A stretch of 64,000 nucleotides of DNA from the NCBI GenBank assembly GCA_964019135.1, contig OZ025249.1, positions 15,463,088 through 15,527,087 on the forward strand. The letters run 5' to 3'. Shown piece by piece: positions 50,601 through 64,000 of this stretch (position 1 is the stretch's first letter; every line of letters starts with the position of its first letter). This stretch comes from Arenicola marina. Lineage: Eukaryota > Annelida > Polychaeta > Arenicolidae. The notes below the pieces were generated by a model. It saw nothing but the letters and a program-made list of their open reading frames with translations, was not told the origin of the DNA and did no database searches. A program made the position numbers and the translations under genes.

Positions 50601-53600
50601 AACAATGTATCCTCACCCCCAGGCCGAGATCACCTGTCTCTGGATGTCCTTACCACTGATATAACAATGTCTCCCCTCCCCCAGGCCGGGATCACGTGTC
50701 TCTGGATGTCCTTACCACTGATATAACAATGTATCTTCACCCCCAGGCCGGGATCACCTGTCTGGATGTCTTTACCACTGATATAACAATGTATCCCCAC
50801 CCCCAGGACGGGATCACCTGTCTCTGGGTGTCCTTACCACTGATATAACCATGTCTCCCCTCCTCCAGGCCGGGATCACCTGTCTCTGGATGTCCTTACT
50901 ACTGATATAACAATGTATCCCCACCCCCAGGCCGGGATCACCTGTCTCTGGATGTCCTTACCACTGATATAACAATGTATCTCCACCCCCAGGCCGAGAT
51001 CACCTGTCTCTGGATGTCCTTACCACTGATATAACAATGTATCCCCACCCCCAGGCCGGGGTCACCTGTCTGTGGATGTCCCTACCAATGATATAGCAAT
51101 GTATTTCCACCTCCAGGCCGGGATCACCTGTCTCTGGATGTCCTTACCACTGATATAGCAATGTATCAACACCCCCAGACCGGGATCACCTGTCTGTGGA
51201 TGTCCTTACCACTGATATAACAATGTATCCCCACCCCCAGACCGGGATCACCTGTCTCTGGATGTCTTTACCACTGATATAACAATGTATCCCCACCCCC
51301 AGACCGGGATCACCTGTCTCTGGATGTCCTTACCACTGATATAACAATGTATCCCAAGCCCCAGACCGGGATCACCTGTCTCTGGATGTCTTTACCACTG
51401 ATAGGACAATGTATCCCCACCCCCAGGCCGGGATCACCTGTCTCTGGATGTCCTTACCACTGATATAACAATGTATCCCCACCCCCAGGCTGGGATCACC
51501 TGTCCCTGGATGTCCTTACCACTGATAGAACAATGTATCCCCACCCCCAGGCCGGGATCACCTGTCTCTAGATGTCCTTACAACTGATATAACAATGTAC
51601 CCCAACCCCCAGACCGGGATCACCTGTCTCTGGATGTCTTTACCACTGATAGGACAATGTATCCCCACCCCCAGGCCGGGATCACCTGTCTCTGGATGTC
51701 CTTACCACTGATAGAACAATGTATCCCCACCCCAGGCCGGGATCACCTGTCTCTGGATGTCCTTACCACTGATAGAACAATGTATCCCCACCCCCAGGCG
51801 GGGATCACCTGTCTCTGGTTGTCCTTACCACTGATGTAACAATGTATCCCCACCCCCTGACCGGGATCACCTGTCTCTGGATGTCTTTACCACTGATATG
51901 ACAATGTATCCCACCCCCAGGCCGGGATCACCTGTCTCTGGATGTCCTTACCACTGATAGAACAATGTATCCCCACCCCCAGGCCGGGATCACCTGTCTC
52001 TGGATGTCCTTACCACTGATAGAACAATGTATCCCCACCCTCAGGCCGGGATCACCTGTCTCTGGATGTCCTTACCACTGATATAAAAATGTATCCCCAC
52101 CCCCAGGCTGGGATCACCTGTCTCTGGATGTCCTTACCACTGATGTAACAATGTATCCCCACCCCCAGGCCGGGATCACCTGTCCCTGGATGTCCTTACC
52201 ACTGATATAACAATGTATCCCCACCCCCAGGCCGGGATCACCTGTCTCTGGATGTCCTTACCACTGATATAACAATGTATCCCCACCCCCAGGCCCCCGA
52301 TCACCTGTCTCTGGATGTCCTTACCACTGATGTAGTAATGTATCCCCACCCCCAGGCCGGGATCACCTGTCTCTGGATGTCCTTACCACTAATATAACAA
52401 TGTCTCCCCTCCCCCAGGCCGGGATCACCTGTCTCTGGATGTCCTTACCACTGATATAACAATGTATCCCCACCCCCAGACCGGGATAACCTGTCTCTGG
52501 ATGTCTTGACCACTGATAGAACAATGTATCCCCACCCCAGGCCGGGATCACCTGTCTCTGGATGTCCATACCACTGATATAAAAATTGTATCCCCCCCCC
52601 CAGGCTGGGATCACCTGTCTCTGGATGTTCTTACCACTGATATAGCAATGTATCCCCACCCCCAGACCGGGATCACCTGTCTCTGGATGTCTTTACCACT
52701 GATATAACAATGTATCCCACCCCCAGGCCGGGATCACCTGTCTCTGGATGTCCTTACCACTGATAGAACAATGTATCCCCACCCCCAGGCCGGGATCACC
52801 TGTCTCTGGATGTCCTTACCACTGATAGAACAATGTATCCCCACCCCCAGGCCGGGATCACCTGTCTCTGGATGTCCTTACCACTGATATAGCAATGTAT
52901 CCTCACCCCCAGGCCGGGACCACCTGTCTCTGGATGTTCTTACCACTGATATAACAATGTATCCCCACCCCAGGCCGGGATCACCTGTCTCTGGATGTCC
53001 TTACCACTGATCTAACAATGTATCCCCACCCTCAGGCGAGGATCACCTGCCTCTGGATGTCCTTACCACTGATAAAACAATGTATCCCCACCCCCAGGCC
53101 GGTATCACGTGTCTCTGGATGTCCTTACCACTGATATAACAATGTATCCCCACCTCAGGCCGGGATCACCTGTCTCTGGATGTCCTTACCACTGATATAA
53201 CAATGTATTTCCACCCCCAGGCCGGGATCACCTGTCTCTGGATGTTCTTACCACTGATATAACAATGTATCCCCACCCCCAGGCAGGGGTCACCTGTCTG
53301 TGGATGTCCTTACCACTGATGTAACAATGTATCTCCACCCCCAGGCCGGGATCACCTGTCCCTGGATGTCCTTACCACTGATATAACAATGTATCCCCAC
53401 CCCCAGGCCGGGATCACCTGTCTCTGGATGTCCTTACCACTGATATAGCAATGTATCCCCACCCCCAGGCCGGGATCACCTGTCTCTGGATGTCCTTACC
53501 ACTGATATAACAATGTATCCTCACCCCCAGGCCGAGATCACCTGTCTCTGGATGTCCTTACCACTGATATAACAATGTCTCCCCTCCCCCAGGCCGGGAT

Positions 53601-56600
53601 CACGTGTCTCTGGATGTCCTTACCACTGATATAACAATGTATCTTCACCCCCAGGCCGGGATCACCTGTCTGGATGTCTTTACCACTGATATAACAATGT
53701 ATCCCCACCCCCAGGCCGGGATCACCTGTCTCTGGGTGTCCTTACCACTGATATAACCATGTCTCCCCTCCTCCAGGCCGGGATCACCTGTCTCTGGATG
53801 TCCTTACTACTGATATAACAATGTATCCCCACCCCCAGGCCGGGATCACCTGTCTCTGGATGTCCTTACCACTGATATAACAATGTATCTCCACCCCCAG
53901 GCCGAGATCACCTGTCTCTGGATGTCCTTACCACTGATATAACAATGTATCCCAACCCCCAGGCCGGGATCACCTGTCTCTGGATGTCCTTACCACTGAT
54001 ATAACCATGTCTCCCCTCCTCCAGGCCGGGATCACCTGTCTCTGGATGTCCTTACTACTGATATAACAATGTATCCCCACCCCCAGGCCGGGATCACCTG
54101 TCTCTGGATGTCCTTACCACTGATATAACAATGTATCCCCACCCCCAGGCCGAGATCACCTGTCTCTGGATGTCCTTACCACTGATATAATAATGTCTCC
54201 CCTCCCCCAGGCCGGGATCACGTGTCTCTGGATGTCCTTACCACTGATATAACAATGTATCTTCACCCCCAGGCCGGGATCACCTGTCTGGATGTCCTTA
54301 CCACTGATATAACAATGTATCCCCACCCCCAGGCCGGGATCACCTGTCTCTGGATGTCCTTACAACTGATATAACCATATCTCCCCTCCTCCAGGCCGGG
54401 ATCACCTGTCTCTGGATGTCCTTACCACTGATATAACCATGTCTCCCCTCCTCCAGGCCGGGATCACCTGTCTCTGGATGTCCTTACTACTGATATAACA
54501 ATGTATCCCCACCCCCAGGCCGGGATCACCTGTCTGGATGTCCTTACCACTGATTTAACAATGTATCCCCACCCCAAGGCCGGGATCACCTGTCTCTTGA
54601 TGTCCTTACCACTGATATAACAACGTATCTCCACCCCCAGGCCGGGATCACCTGTCTCTGGATGTCCTTACCACTGATATAACAATGTATCCCCACCCCC
54701 AGGCCGGGGTCACCTGTCTGTGGATGTCCCTACCAATGATATAGCAATGTATTTCCACCTCCAGGCCGGGATCACCTGTCTCTGGATGTCCTTACCACTG
54801 ATATAGCAATGTATCAACACCCCCAGACCGGGATCACCTGTCTGTGGATGTCCTTACCACTGATATAACAATGTATCCCCACCCCCAGACCGGGATCACC
54901 TGTCTCTGGATGTCTTTACCACTGATATAACAATGTATCCCCACCCCCAGACCGGGATCACCTGTCTCTGGATTTCCTTAACACTGATATAACAATGTAT
55001 CCCAAGCCCCAGACCGGGATCACCTGTCTCTGGATGTCTTTACCACTGATAGGACAATGTATCCCCACCCCCAGGCCGGGATCACCTGTCTCTGGATGTC
55101 CTTACCACTGATATAACAATGTATCCCCACCCCCAGGCTGGGATCACCTGTCTCTGGATGTCCTTACCACTGATAGAACAATGTATCCCCACCCCCAGGC
55201 CGGGATCACCTGTCTCTGGATGTCCTTACAACTGATATAACAATGTATCCCAACCCCCAGACCGGGATCACCTGTCTCTGGATGTCTTTACCACTGATAG
55301 GACAATGTATCCCCACCCCCAGGCCGGGATCACCTGTCTCTGGATGTCCTTACCACTGATAGAACAATGTATCCCCACCCCAGGCCGGGATCACCTGTCT
55401 CTGGATGTCCTTACCACTGATAGAACAATGTATCCCCACCCCCAGGCTGGGATCACCTGTCTCTGGTTGTCCTTACCACTGATGTAACAATGTATCCCCA
55501 CCCCCAGACCGGGATCACCTGTCTCTGGATGTCTTTACCACTGATATGACAATGTATCCCACCCCCAGGCCGGGATCACCTGTCTCTGGATGTCCTTACC
55601 ACTGATAGAACAATGTATCCCCACCCCCAGGCCGGGATCACCTGTCTCTGGATGTCCTTACCACTGATAGAACAATGTATCCCCACCCCCAGGCCGGGAT
55701 CACCTGTCTCTGGATGTCCTTACCACTGATATAAAAATGTATCCCCACCCCCAGGCTGGGATCACCTATCTCTGGATGTCCTTACCACTGATGTAACAAA
55801 GTATCCCCACCCCCAGGCCGGGATCACCTGTCCCTGGATGTCTTTACCACTGATATAACAATGTATCCCCACCCCCAGGCCGGGATCACCTGTCTCTGGA
55901 TGTCCTTACCACTGATATAACAATGTATCCCCACCCCCAGGCCGGGATCACCTGTCTCTGGATGTCCTTACCACTGATGTAGCAATGTATCCCCACCCCC
56001 AGGCCGGGATCACCTGTCTCTGGATGTCCTTACCACTAATATAACAATGTCTCCCCTCCCCCAGGCCGGGATCACCTGTCTCTGGATGTCCTTACCACTG
56101 ATATAACAATGTATCCCCACCCCCAGACCGGGATAACCTGTCTCTGGATGTCTTGACCACTGATAGAACAATGTATCCCCACCCCCAGGCCGGGATCACC
56201 TGTCTCTGGATGTCCTTACCACTGATATAAAAATTGTATCCCCCCCCCAGGCTGGGATCACCTGTCTCTGGATGTTCTTACCACTGATATAGCAGTGTAT
56301 CCCCACCCCCAGACCGGGATCACCTGTCTCTGGATGTCTTTACCACTGATATAACAATGTATCCCACCCCCAGGCCGGGATCACCTGTCTCTGGATGTCC
56401 TTACCACTGATAGAACAATGTATCCCCACCCCCAGGCCGGGATCACCTGTCTCTGGATGTCCTTACCACTGATAGAACAATGTATCCCCACCCCCAGGCC
56501 GGGATCACCTGTCTCTGGATGTCCTTACCACTGATATAGCAATGTATCCTCACCCCCAGGCCGGGACCACCTGTCTCTGGATGTTCTTACCACTGATATA

Positions 56601-59600
56601 ACAATGTATCCCCACCCCAGGCCGGGATCACCTGTCTCTGGATGTCCTGACCACTGATCTAACAATGTATCCCCACCCCCAGGCGAGGATCACCTGTCTC
56701 TGGATGTCTTTACCACTGATATAACAATGTATCCCCACCCCCAGGCCGGGATCACCTGCCTCTGAATGTCCTTACCACTGATGTAACAATGTATCTCCAC
56801 CTCAAGGCCGGGATCACCTGTCTCTGGATGTCCTTACCACTGATAGAACAATGTATCCCCACCCCCAGGCCGGGATCACCTGTCTCTGGATGTCCTTACC
56901 ACTGATAGAACAATGTATCCCCACCCCCAGGCCGGGATCACCTGTCTCTGGATGTCCTTACCACTGATATAGCAATGTATCCTCACCCCCAGGCCGGGAC
57001 CACCTGTCTCTGGATGTTCTTACCACTGATATAACAATGTATCCCCACCCCAGGCCGGGATCACCTGTCTCTGGATGTCCTGACCACTGATCTAACAATG
57101 TATCCCCACCCCCAGGCGAGGATCACCTGTCTCTGGATGTCTTTACCACTGATATAACAATGTATCCCCACCCCCAGGCTGGGATCACCTGCCTCTGAAT
57201 GTCCTTACCACTGATATAACAATGTATCCCCACCCCCAGGCCGGTATCACGTGTCTCTGGATGTCCTTACCACTGATATAACAATGTATCCCCACCCCCA
57301 GGCCGGGATCACCTGTCTCTGGATGTCCTTACCACTGATATAACAATGTATTTCCACCCCCAGGCCGGGATCACCTGTCTCTGGATGTCCTTACCACTGA
57401 TAAAACAATGTATCCCCACCCCCAGGCCGGTATCACCTGTCTCTGGATGTCCTTACCACTAATATAACAATGTCTCCCCTCCCCCAGGCCGGGATCACCT
57501 GTCTCTGGATGTCCTTACCACTGATATAACAATGTATCCCCACCCCCAGACCGGGATAACCTGTCTCTGGATGTCTTGACCACTGATAGAACAATGTATC
57601 CCCACCCCCAGGCCGGGATCACCTGTCTCTGGATGTCCTTACCACTGATATAAAAATTGTATCCCCCCCCCAGGCTGGGATCACCTGTCTCTGGATGTTC
57701 TTACCACTGATATAGCAGTGTATCCCCACCCCCAGACCGGGATCACCTGTCTCTGGATGTCTTTACCACTGATATAACAATGTATCCCACCCCCAGGCCG
57801 GGATCACCTGTCTCTGGATGTCCTTACCACTGATAGAACAATGTATCCCCACCCCCAGGCCGGGATCACCTGTCTCTGGATGTCCTTACCACTGATAGAA
57901 CAATGTATCCCCACCCCCAGGCCGGGATCACCTGTCTCTGGATGTCCTTACCACTGATATAGCAATGTATCCTCACCCCCAGGCCGGGACCACCTGTCTC
58001 TGGATGTTCTTACCACTGATATAACAATGTATCCCCACCCCAGGCCGGGATCACCTGTCTCTGGATGTCCTGACCACTGATCTAACAATGTATCCCCACC
58101 CCCAGGCTGGGATCACCTGTCTCTGGATGTCCTTACCACTGATGTAACAATGTATCTCCACCTCAAGGCCGGGATCACCTGTCTCTGGATGTCCTTACCA
58201 CTAATATAACAATGTATCCCCACCCCCAGACCGGGATCACCTGTCTCTGGATGTCTTTACCACTGATATAACAATGTATCCCACCCCCAGGCCGGGATCA
58301 CCTGTCTCTGGATGTCCTTACCACTGATAGAACAATGTATCCCCACCCCCAGGCCGGGATCACCTGTCTCTGGATGTCCTTACCACTGATAGAACAATGT
58401 ATCCCCACCCCCAGGCCGGGATCACCTGTCTCTGGATGTCTTTACCACTGATATAACAATGTATCCCACCCCCAGGCCGGGATCACCTGTCTCTGGATGT
58501 CCTTACCACTGATATAACAATGTATCCCACCCCCAGGCCGGGATCACCTGTCTCTGGATGTCCTTACCACTGATAGAACAATGTATCCCCACCCCCAGGC
58601 CGGGATCACCTGTCTCTGGATGTCCTTACCACTGATATAGCAATGTATCCTCACCCCCAGGCCGGGACCACCTGTCTCTGGATGTTCTTACCACTGATAT
58701 AACAATGTATCCCCACCCCAGGCCGGGATCACCTGTCTCTGGATGTCCTGACCACTGATCTAACAATGTATCCCCACCCCCAGGCGAGGATCACCTGTCT
58801 CTGGATGTCTTTACCACTGATATAACAATATATCCCCACCCCCAGGCCGGGATCACCTGTCTCTGGATGTCCTTACCACTGATATAACAATATATCCCCA
58901 CCCCCAGGCTGGGATCACCTGCCTCTGAATGTCCTTACCACTGATGTAACAATGTATCTCCATCTCAAGGCCGGGATCACCTGTCTCTGGATGTCCTTAC
59001 CACTGATGTAGCAATGTATCCCCACCCCCAGGCCGGGATCACGTGTCTCTGGATGTCCTTACCACTGATATAACAATGTATCCCCACCCCCAGGCCGGGA
59101 TCACCTGCCTCTGGATGTCCGTACCACTGATGTAGCAATGTATCCCCACCCCCAGGCCGGGATCACGTGTCTCTGGATGTCCTTACCACTGATAAAACAA
59201 TGTATCCCCACCCCCAGGCCGGTATCACGTGTCTCTGGATGTCCTTACCACTGATATAACAATGTATCCCCACCCCCAGGCCGGGATCACCTGTCTCTGG
59301 ATGTCCTTACCACTGATATAACAATGTATTTCCACCCCCAGGCCGGGATCACCTGTCTCTGGATGTCCTTACCACTGATAAAACAATGTATCCCCACCCC
59401 CAGGCCGGTATCACGTGTCTCTGGATGTCCTTACCACTGATATAACAATGTATCCCCACCCCCAGGCCGGGATCACCTGTCTCTGGATGTCCTTACCACT
59501 GATATAACAATGTATCCCCACCCCCAGGCCGGGATCACCTGTCTCTGGATGTCCTTACCACTGATGTAGCAATGTATCCCCACCCCCAGGCCGGGATCAC

Positions 59601-62600
59601 CTGTCTCTGGATGTCCTTACCACTAATATAACAATGTCTCCCCTCCCCCAGGCCGGGATCACCTGTCTCTGGATGTCCTTACCACTGATATAACAATGTA
59701 TCCCCACCCCCAGACCGGGATAACCTGTCTCTGGATGTCTTGACCACTGATAGAACAATGTATCCCCACCCCCAGGCCGGGATCACCTGTCTCTGGATGT
59801 CCTTACCACTGATATAAAAATTGTATCCCCCCCCAGGCTGGGATCACCTGTCTCTGGATGTTCTTACCACTGATATAGCAATGTATCCCCACCCCCAGAC
59901 CGGGATCACCTGTCTCTGGATGTCTTTACCACTGATATAACAATGTATCCCACCCCCAGGCCGGGATCACCTGTCTCTGGATGTCCTTACCACTGATAGA
60001 ACAATGTATCCCCACCCCCAGGCCGGGATCACCTGTCTCTGGATGTCCTTACCACTGATAGAACAATGTATCCCCACCCCCAGGCCGGGATCACCTGTCT
60101 CTGGATGTCCTTACCACTGATATAGCAATGTATCCTCACCCCCAGGCCGGGACCACCTGTCTCTGGATGTCCTTACCACTGATATAACAATGTATCCCCA
60201 CCCCCAGGCTGGGATCACCTGTCTCTGGATGTCCTTACCACTGATAGAACAATGTATCCCCACCCCCAGGCCGGGATCACCTGTCTCTGGATGTCCTTAC
60301 AACTGATATAACAATGTATCCCAACCCCCAGACCGGGATCACCTGTCTCTGGATGTCTTTACCACTGATAGGACAATGTATCCCCTCCCCCAGGCCGGGA
60401 TCACCTGTCTCTGGATGTCCTTACCACTGATAGAACAATGTATCCCCACCCCAGGCCGGGATCACCTGTCTCTGGATGTCCTTACCACTGATAGAACAAT
60501 GTATCCCCACCCCCAGGCTGGGATCACCTGTCTCTGGTTGTCCTTACCACTGATGTAACAATGTATCCCCACCCCCAGACCGGGATCACCTGTCTCTGGA
60601 TGTCTTTACCACTGATATGACAATGTATCCCACCCCCAGGCCGGGATCACCTGTCTCTGGATGTCCTTACCACTGATAGAACAATGTATCCCCACCCCCA
60701 GGCCGGGATCACCTGTCTCTGGATGTCCTTACCACTGATAGAACAATGTATCCCCACCCCCAGGCCGGGATCACCTGTCTCTGGATGTCCTTACCACTGA
60801 TATAAAAATGTATCCCCACCCCCAGGCTGGGATCACCTATCTCTGGATGTCCTTACCACTGATGTAACAAAGTATCCCCACCCCCAGGCCGGGATCACCT
60901 GTCCCTGGATGTCTTTACCACTGATATAACAATGTATCCCCACCCCCAGGCCGGGATCACCTGTCTCTGGATGTCCTTACCACTGATATAACAATGTATC
61001 CCCACCCCCAGGCCGGGATCACCTGTCTCTGGATGTCCTTACCACTGATGTAGCAATGTATCCCCACCCCCAGGCCGGGATCACCTGTCTCTGGATGTCC
61101 TTACCACTAATATAACAATGTCTCCCCTCCCCCAGGCCGGGATCACCTGTCTCTGGATGTCCTTACCACTGATATAACAATGTATCCCCACCCCCAGACC
61201 GGGATAACCTGTCTCTGGATGTCTTGACCACTGATAGAACAATGTATCCCCACCCCCAGGCCGGGATCACCTGTCTCTGGATGTCCTTACCACTGATATA
61301 AAAATTGTATCCCCCCCCCAGGCTGAGATCACCTGTCTCTGGATGTTCTTACCACTGATATAGCAATGTATCCCCACCCCCAGACCGGGATCACCTGTCT
61401 CTGGATGTCTTTACCACTGATATAACAATGTATCCCACCCCCAGGCCGGGATCACCTGTCTCTGGATGTCCTTACCACTGATAGAACAATGTATCCCCAC
61501 CCCCAGGCCGGGATCACCTGTCTCTGGATGTCCTTACCACTGATAGAACAATGTATCCCCACCCCCAGGCCGGGATCACCTGTCTCTGGATGTCCTTACC
61601 ACTGATATAGCAATGTATCCTCACCCCCAGGCCGGGACCACCTGTCTCTGGATGTTCTTACCACTGATATAACAATGTATCCCCACCCCAGGCCGGGATC
61701 ACCTGTCTCTGGATGTCCTGACCACTGATCTAACAATGTATCCCCACCCCCAGGCGAGGATCACCTGTCTCTGGATGTCTTTACCACTGATATAACAATA
61801 TATCCCCACCCCCAGGCTGGGATCACCTGTCTCTGAATGTCCTTACCACTGATGTAACAATGTATCTCCACCTCAAGGCCGGGATCACCTGCCTCTGGAT
61901 GTCCGTACCACTGATATAGCAATGTATCCCCACCCCCAGGCCGGGATCACGTGTCTCTGGATGTCCTTACCACTGATAAAACAATGTATCCCCACCCCCA
62001 GGCCGGTATCACGTGTCTCTGGATGTCCTTACCACTGATATAACAATGTATCCCCACCCCCAGGCCGGGATCACCTGTCTCTGGATGTCCTTACCACTGA
62101 TATAACAATGTATTTCCACCCCCAGGCCGGGATCACCTGTCTCTGGATGTCCTTACCACTGATAAAACAATGTATCCCCACCCCCAGGCCGGTATCACGT
62201 GTCTCTGGATGTCCTTACCACTGATATAACAATGTATCCCCACCCCCAGGCCGGGATCACCTGTCTCTGGATGTCCTTACCACTGATATAACAATGTATC
62301 CCCACCCCCAGGCCGGGATCACCTGTCTCTGGATGTCCTTACCACTGATGTAGCAATGTATCCCCACCCCCAGGCCGGGATCACCTGTCTCTGGATGTCC
62401 TTACCACTAATATAACAATGTCTCCCCTCCCCCAGGCCGGGATCACCTGTCTCTGGATGTCCTTACCACTGATATAACAATGTATCCCCACCCCCAGACC
62501 GGGATAACCTGTCTCTGGATGTCTTGACCACTGATAGAACAATGTATCCCCACCCCCAGGCCGGGATCACCTGTCTCTGGATGTCCTTACCACTGATATA

Positions 62601-64000
62601 AAAATTGTATCCCCCCCCAGGCTGGGATCACCTGTCTCTGGATGTTCTTACCACTGATATAGCAATGTATCCCCACCCCCAGACCGGGATCACCTGTCTC
62701 TGGATGTCTTTACCACTGATATAACAATGTATCCCACCCCCAGGCCGGGATCACCTGTCTCTGGATGTCCTTACCACCGATATAACAATGTATCAACACC
62801 CCCAGACTAGGGTCACCTGTCTCTGGATGTCCTTACCACTGATCTAACAATGTATCCCCACCCCAAGACCGGGATCACGTGTCTCTGGATGTCCTTACCA
62901 CTGATATAACAATGTATCCCCACCCCCAGGCTGGGATCACCTGTCTCTGGATGTCCTTACCACTGATGTAACAATGTATCTCCACCCCCAGGCCGGGATC
63001 ACCTGTCCCTGGATGTCCTTATCACTGATATAACAATGTATCCCCACCCCCAGGCTGGGATCACCTGTCTCTGGATGTCCTTACCACTGATGTAACAATG
63101 TATCTCCACCCCCAGGCCGGGATCACCTGTCCCTGGATGTCCTTACCACTGATATAACAATGTATCCCCACCCCCAGGCCGGGATCACCTGTCTCTGGAT
63201 GTCCTTACCACTGATATAGCAATATATCCCCACCCCCAGGCCGGGATCACCTGTCTCTGGATGTCCTTACCACTGATATAACAATGTATCCTCACCCCCA
63301 GGCCGAGATCACCTGTCTCTGGATGTCCTTACCACTGATATAACAATGTCTCCCCTCCCCCAGGCCGGGATCACGTGTCTCTGGATGTCCTTACCACTGA
63401 TATAACAATGTATCTTCACCCCCAGGCCGGGATCACCTGTCTGGATGTCTTTACCACTGATATAACAATGTATCCCCACCCCCAGGCCGGGATCACCTGT
63501 CTCTGGGTGTCCTTACCACTGATATAACCATGTCTCCCCTCCTCCAGGCCGGGATCACCTGTCTCTGGATGTCCTTACTACTGATATAACAATGTATCCC
63601 CACCCCCAGGCCGGGATCACCTGTCTCTGGATGTCCTTACCACTGATATAACAATGTATCTCCACCCCCAGGCCGAGATCACCTGTCTCTGGATGTCCTT
63701 ACCACTGATATAACAATGTATCCCCACCCCCAGGCCGGGATCACCTGTCTCTGGATGTTCTTACCACTGATATAACCATGTCTCCCCTCCTCCAGGTCGG
63801 GATCACCTGTCTCTGGATGTCCTTACTACTGATATAACAATGTATCCCCACCCCCAGGCCGGGATCACCTGTCTCTGGATGTCCTTACCACTGATATAAC
63901 AATGTATCCCCACCCCCAGGCCGAGATCACCTGTCTCTGGATGTCCTTACCACTGATATAACAATGTCTCCCCTCCCCCAGGCCGGGATCACCTGTCTGG
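47652..64000 (+). repeat. 62-bp minisatellite carrying a 3' splice-site-like block, ~260 copies, runs off the window
   Basis: Unit: ACTGATATAACAATGTATCC, CCACCCCCAG, then GCCGGGATCACCTGTCTC and TGGATGTCCTTACC. Occasional 57-61-bp units lack CTCT or a C. It lies in intron 13 of the nrf-6-like gene and is still going at 64000. Each unit has a branch-point-like CTGAT ~25 nt before a C-rich tract and CAG, followed by a stop-free stretch reading AGITCLWMSLPLI. Higher-order blocks of ~1.49 kb and ~3.65 kb are visible from rare variants: CCAAGCCCC at 49868, 51354 and 55004; AAAAATTGTATCC near 52580, 56230, 57655, 59815, 61303 and 62599. Confidence 0.96.

Noticed and set aside
51657-60558. 60-residue frames starting MYPHPQAGITCLWMSLPLI
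   Set aside because: As genes they are array read-outs, repeated at 51657, 55305 and 60376 with block duplications. The short AGITCLWMSLPLI piece is discussed only as a possible exon-start copy.
1-64000. CRISPR arrays
   Set aside because: All regular repeats are direct tandem minisatellites without unique spacers, and the window is clearly from an animal genome with spliced genes.
1-64000. Retroviral, LTR, Polinton or LINE coding remnants
   Set aside because: No reverse transcriptase, integrase, capsid or envelope-like sequence and no long terminal repeats recognised.

Overview
The window looks like nuclear DNA from a marine invertebrate animal. It has multi-exon genes with GT-AG introns, tRNA-derived SINEs, MITE-like elements and no bacterial features. 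A lancelet (Branchiostoma) is my best guess. The reasons are the very high density of intronic minisatellites, an nrf-6-type acyltransferase, and minisatellites that copy splice junctions, which I recall being described in amphioxus as 'mirage minisatellites'. The species is an inference, not something the sequence proves.

Layout. 1-2290: 39-bp minisatellite. 2390-6890: 79-bp minisatellite interrupted by a SINE. 6930-7010: GCC-type trinucleotide tract. 7108-8146: 50/51-bp minisatellite whose every unit carries a CTCF-like motif. 8876-25617 (+): a complete CTDSPL2-like phosphatase gene of 12 exons whose phases all agree (predicted 582 aa). Its introns carry five tandem arrays, the largest a 7-kb array of a 45/46-bp unit in the last intron. 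25618-38287: intergenic DNA with MITE-like elements, an inverted pair of ~0.95-kb elements at 32938-34797, microsatellites and dispersed repeats, but no convincing gene. 38288-47310 and beyond (+): the first 13 exons of a nose-resistant-to-fluoxetine (nrf-6)-like multipass acyltransferase whose 3' end lies outside the window. 47652-64000: a 62-bp minisatellite of more than 16 kb filling the next intron and running off the end.

Most striking observation: two arrays in the nrf-6-like gene are built from splice junctions. In intron 5, a 46-bp unit repeats the last ~34 nt of exon 5 plus its 5' splice site about 16 times. In intron 13, each of ~260 units of 62 bp carries a full 3' splice-site-like block followed by a short open stretch that reads like the start of the next membrane helix. 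Two of the four SINE copies sit within ~22 nt of a splice site, each with a clean target-site duplication. The conserved acyltransferase histidine appears to be replaced by methionine.

More than half of the window is tandem repeat. The very long open frames in the arrays are by-products of unit lengths divisible by three, not genes. I saw no retroviral, LTR or Polinton-type element.
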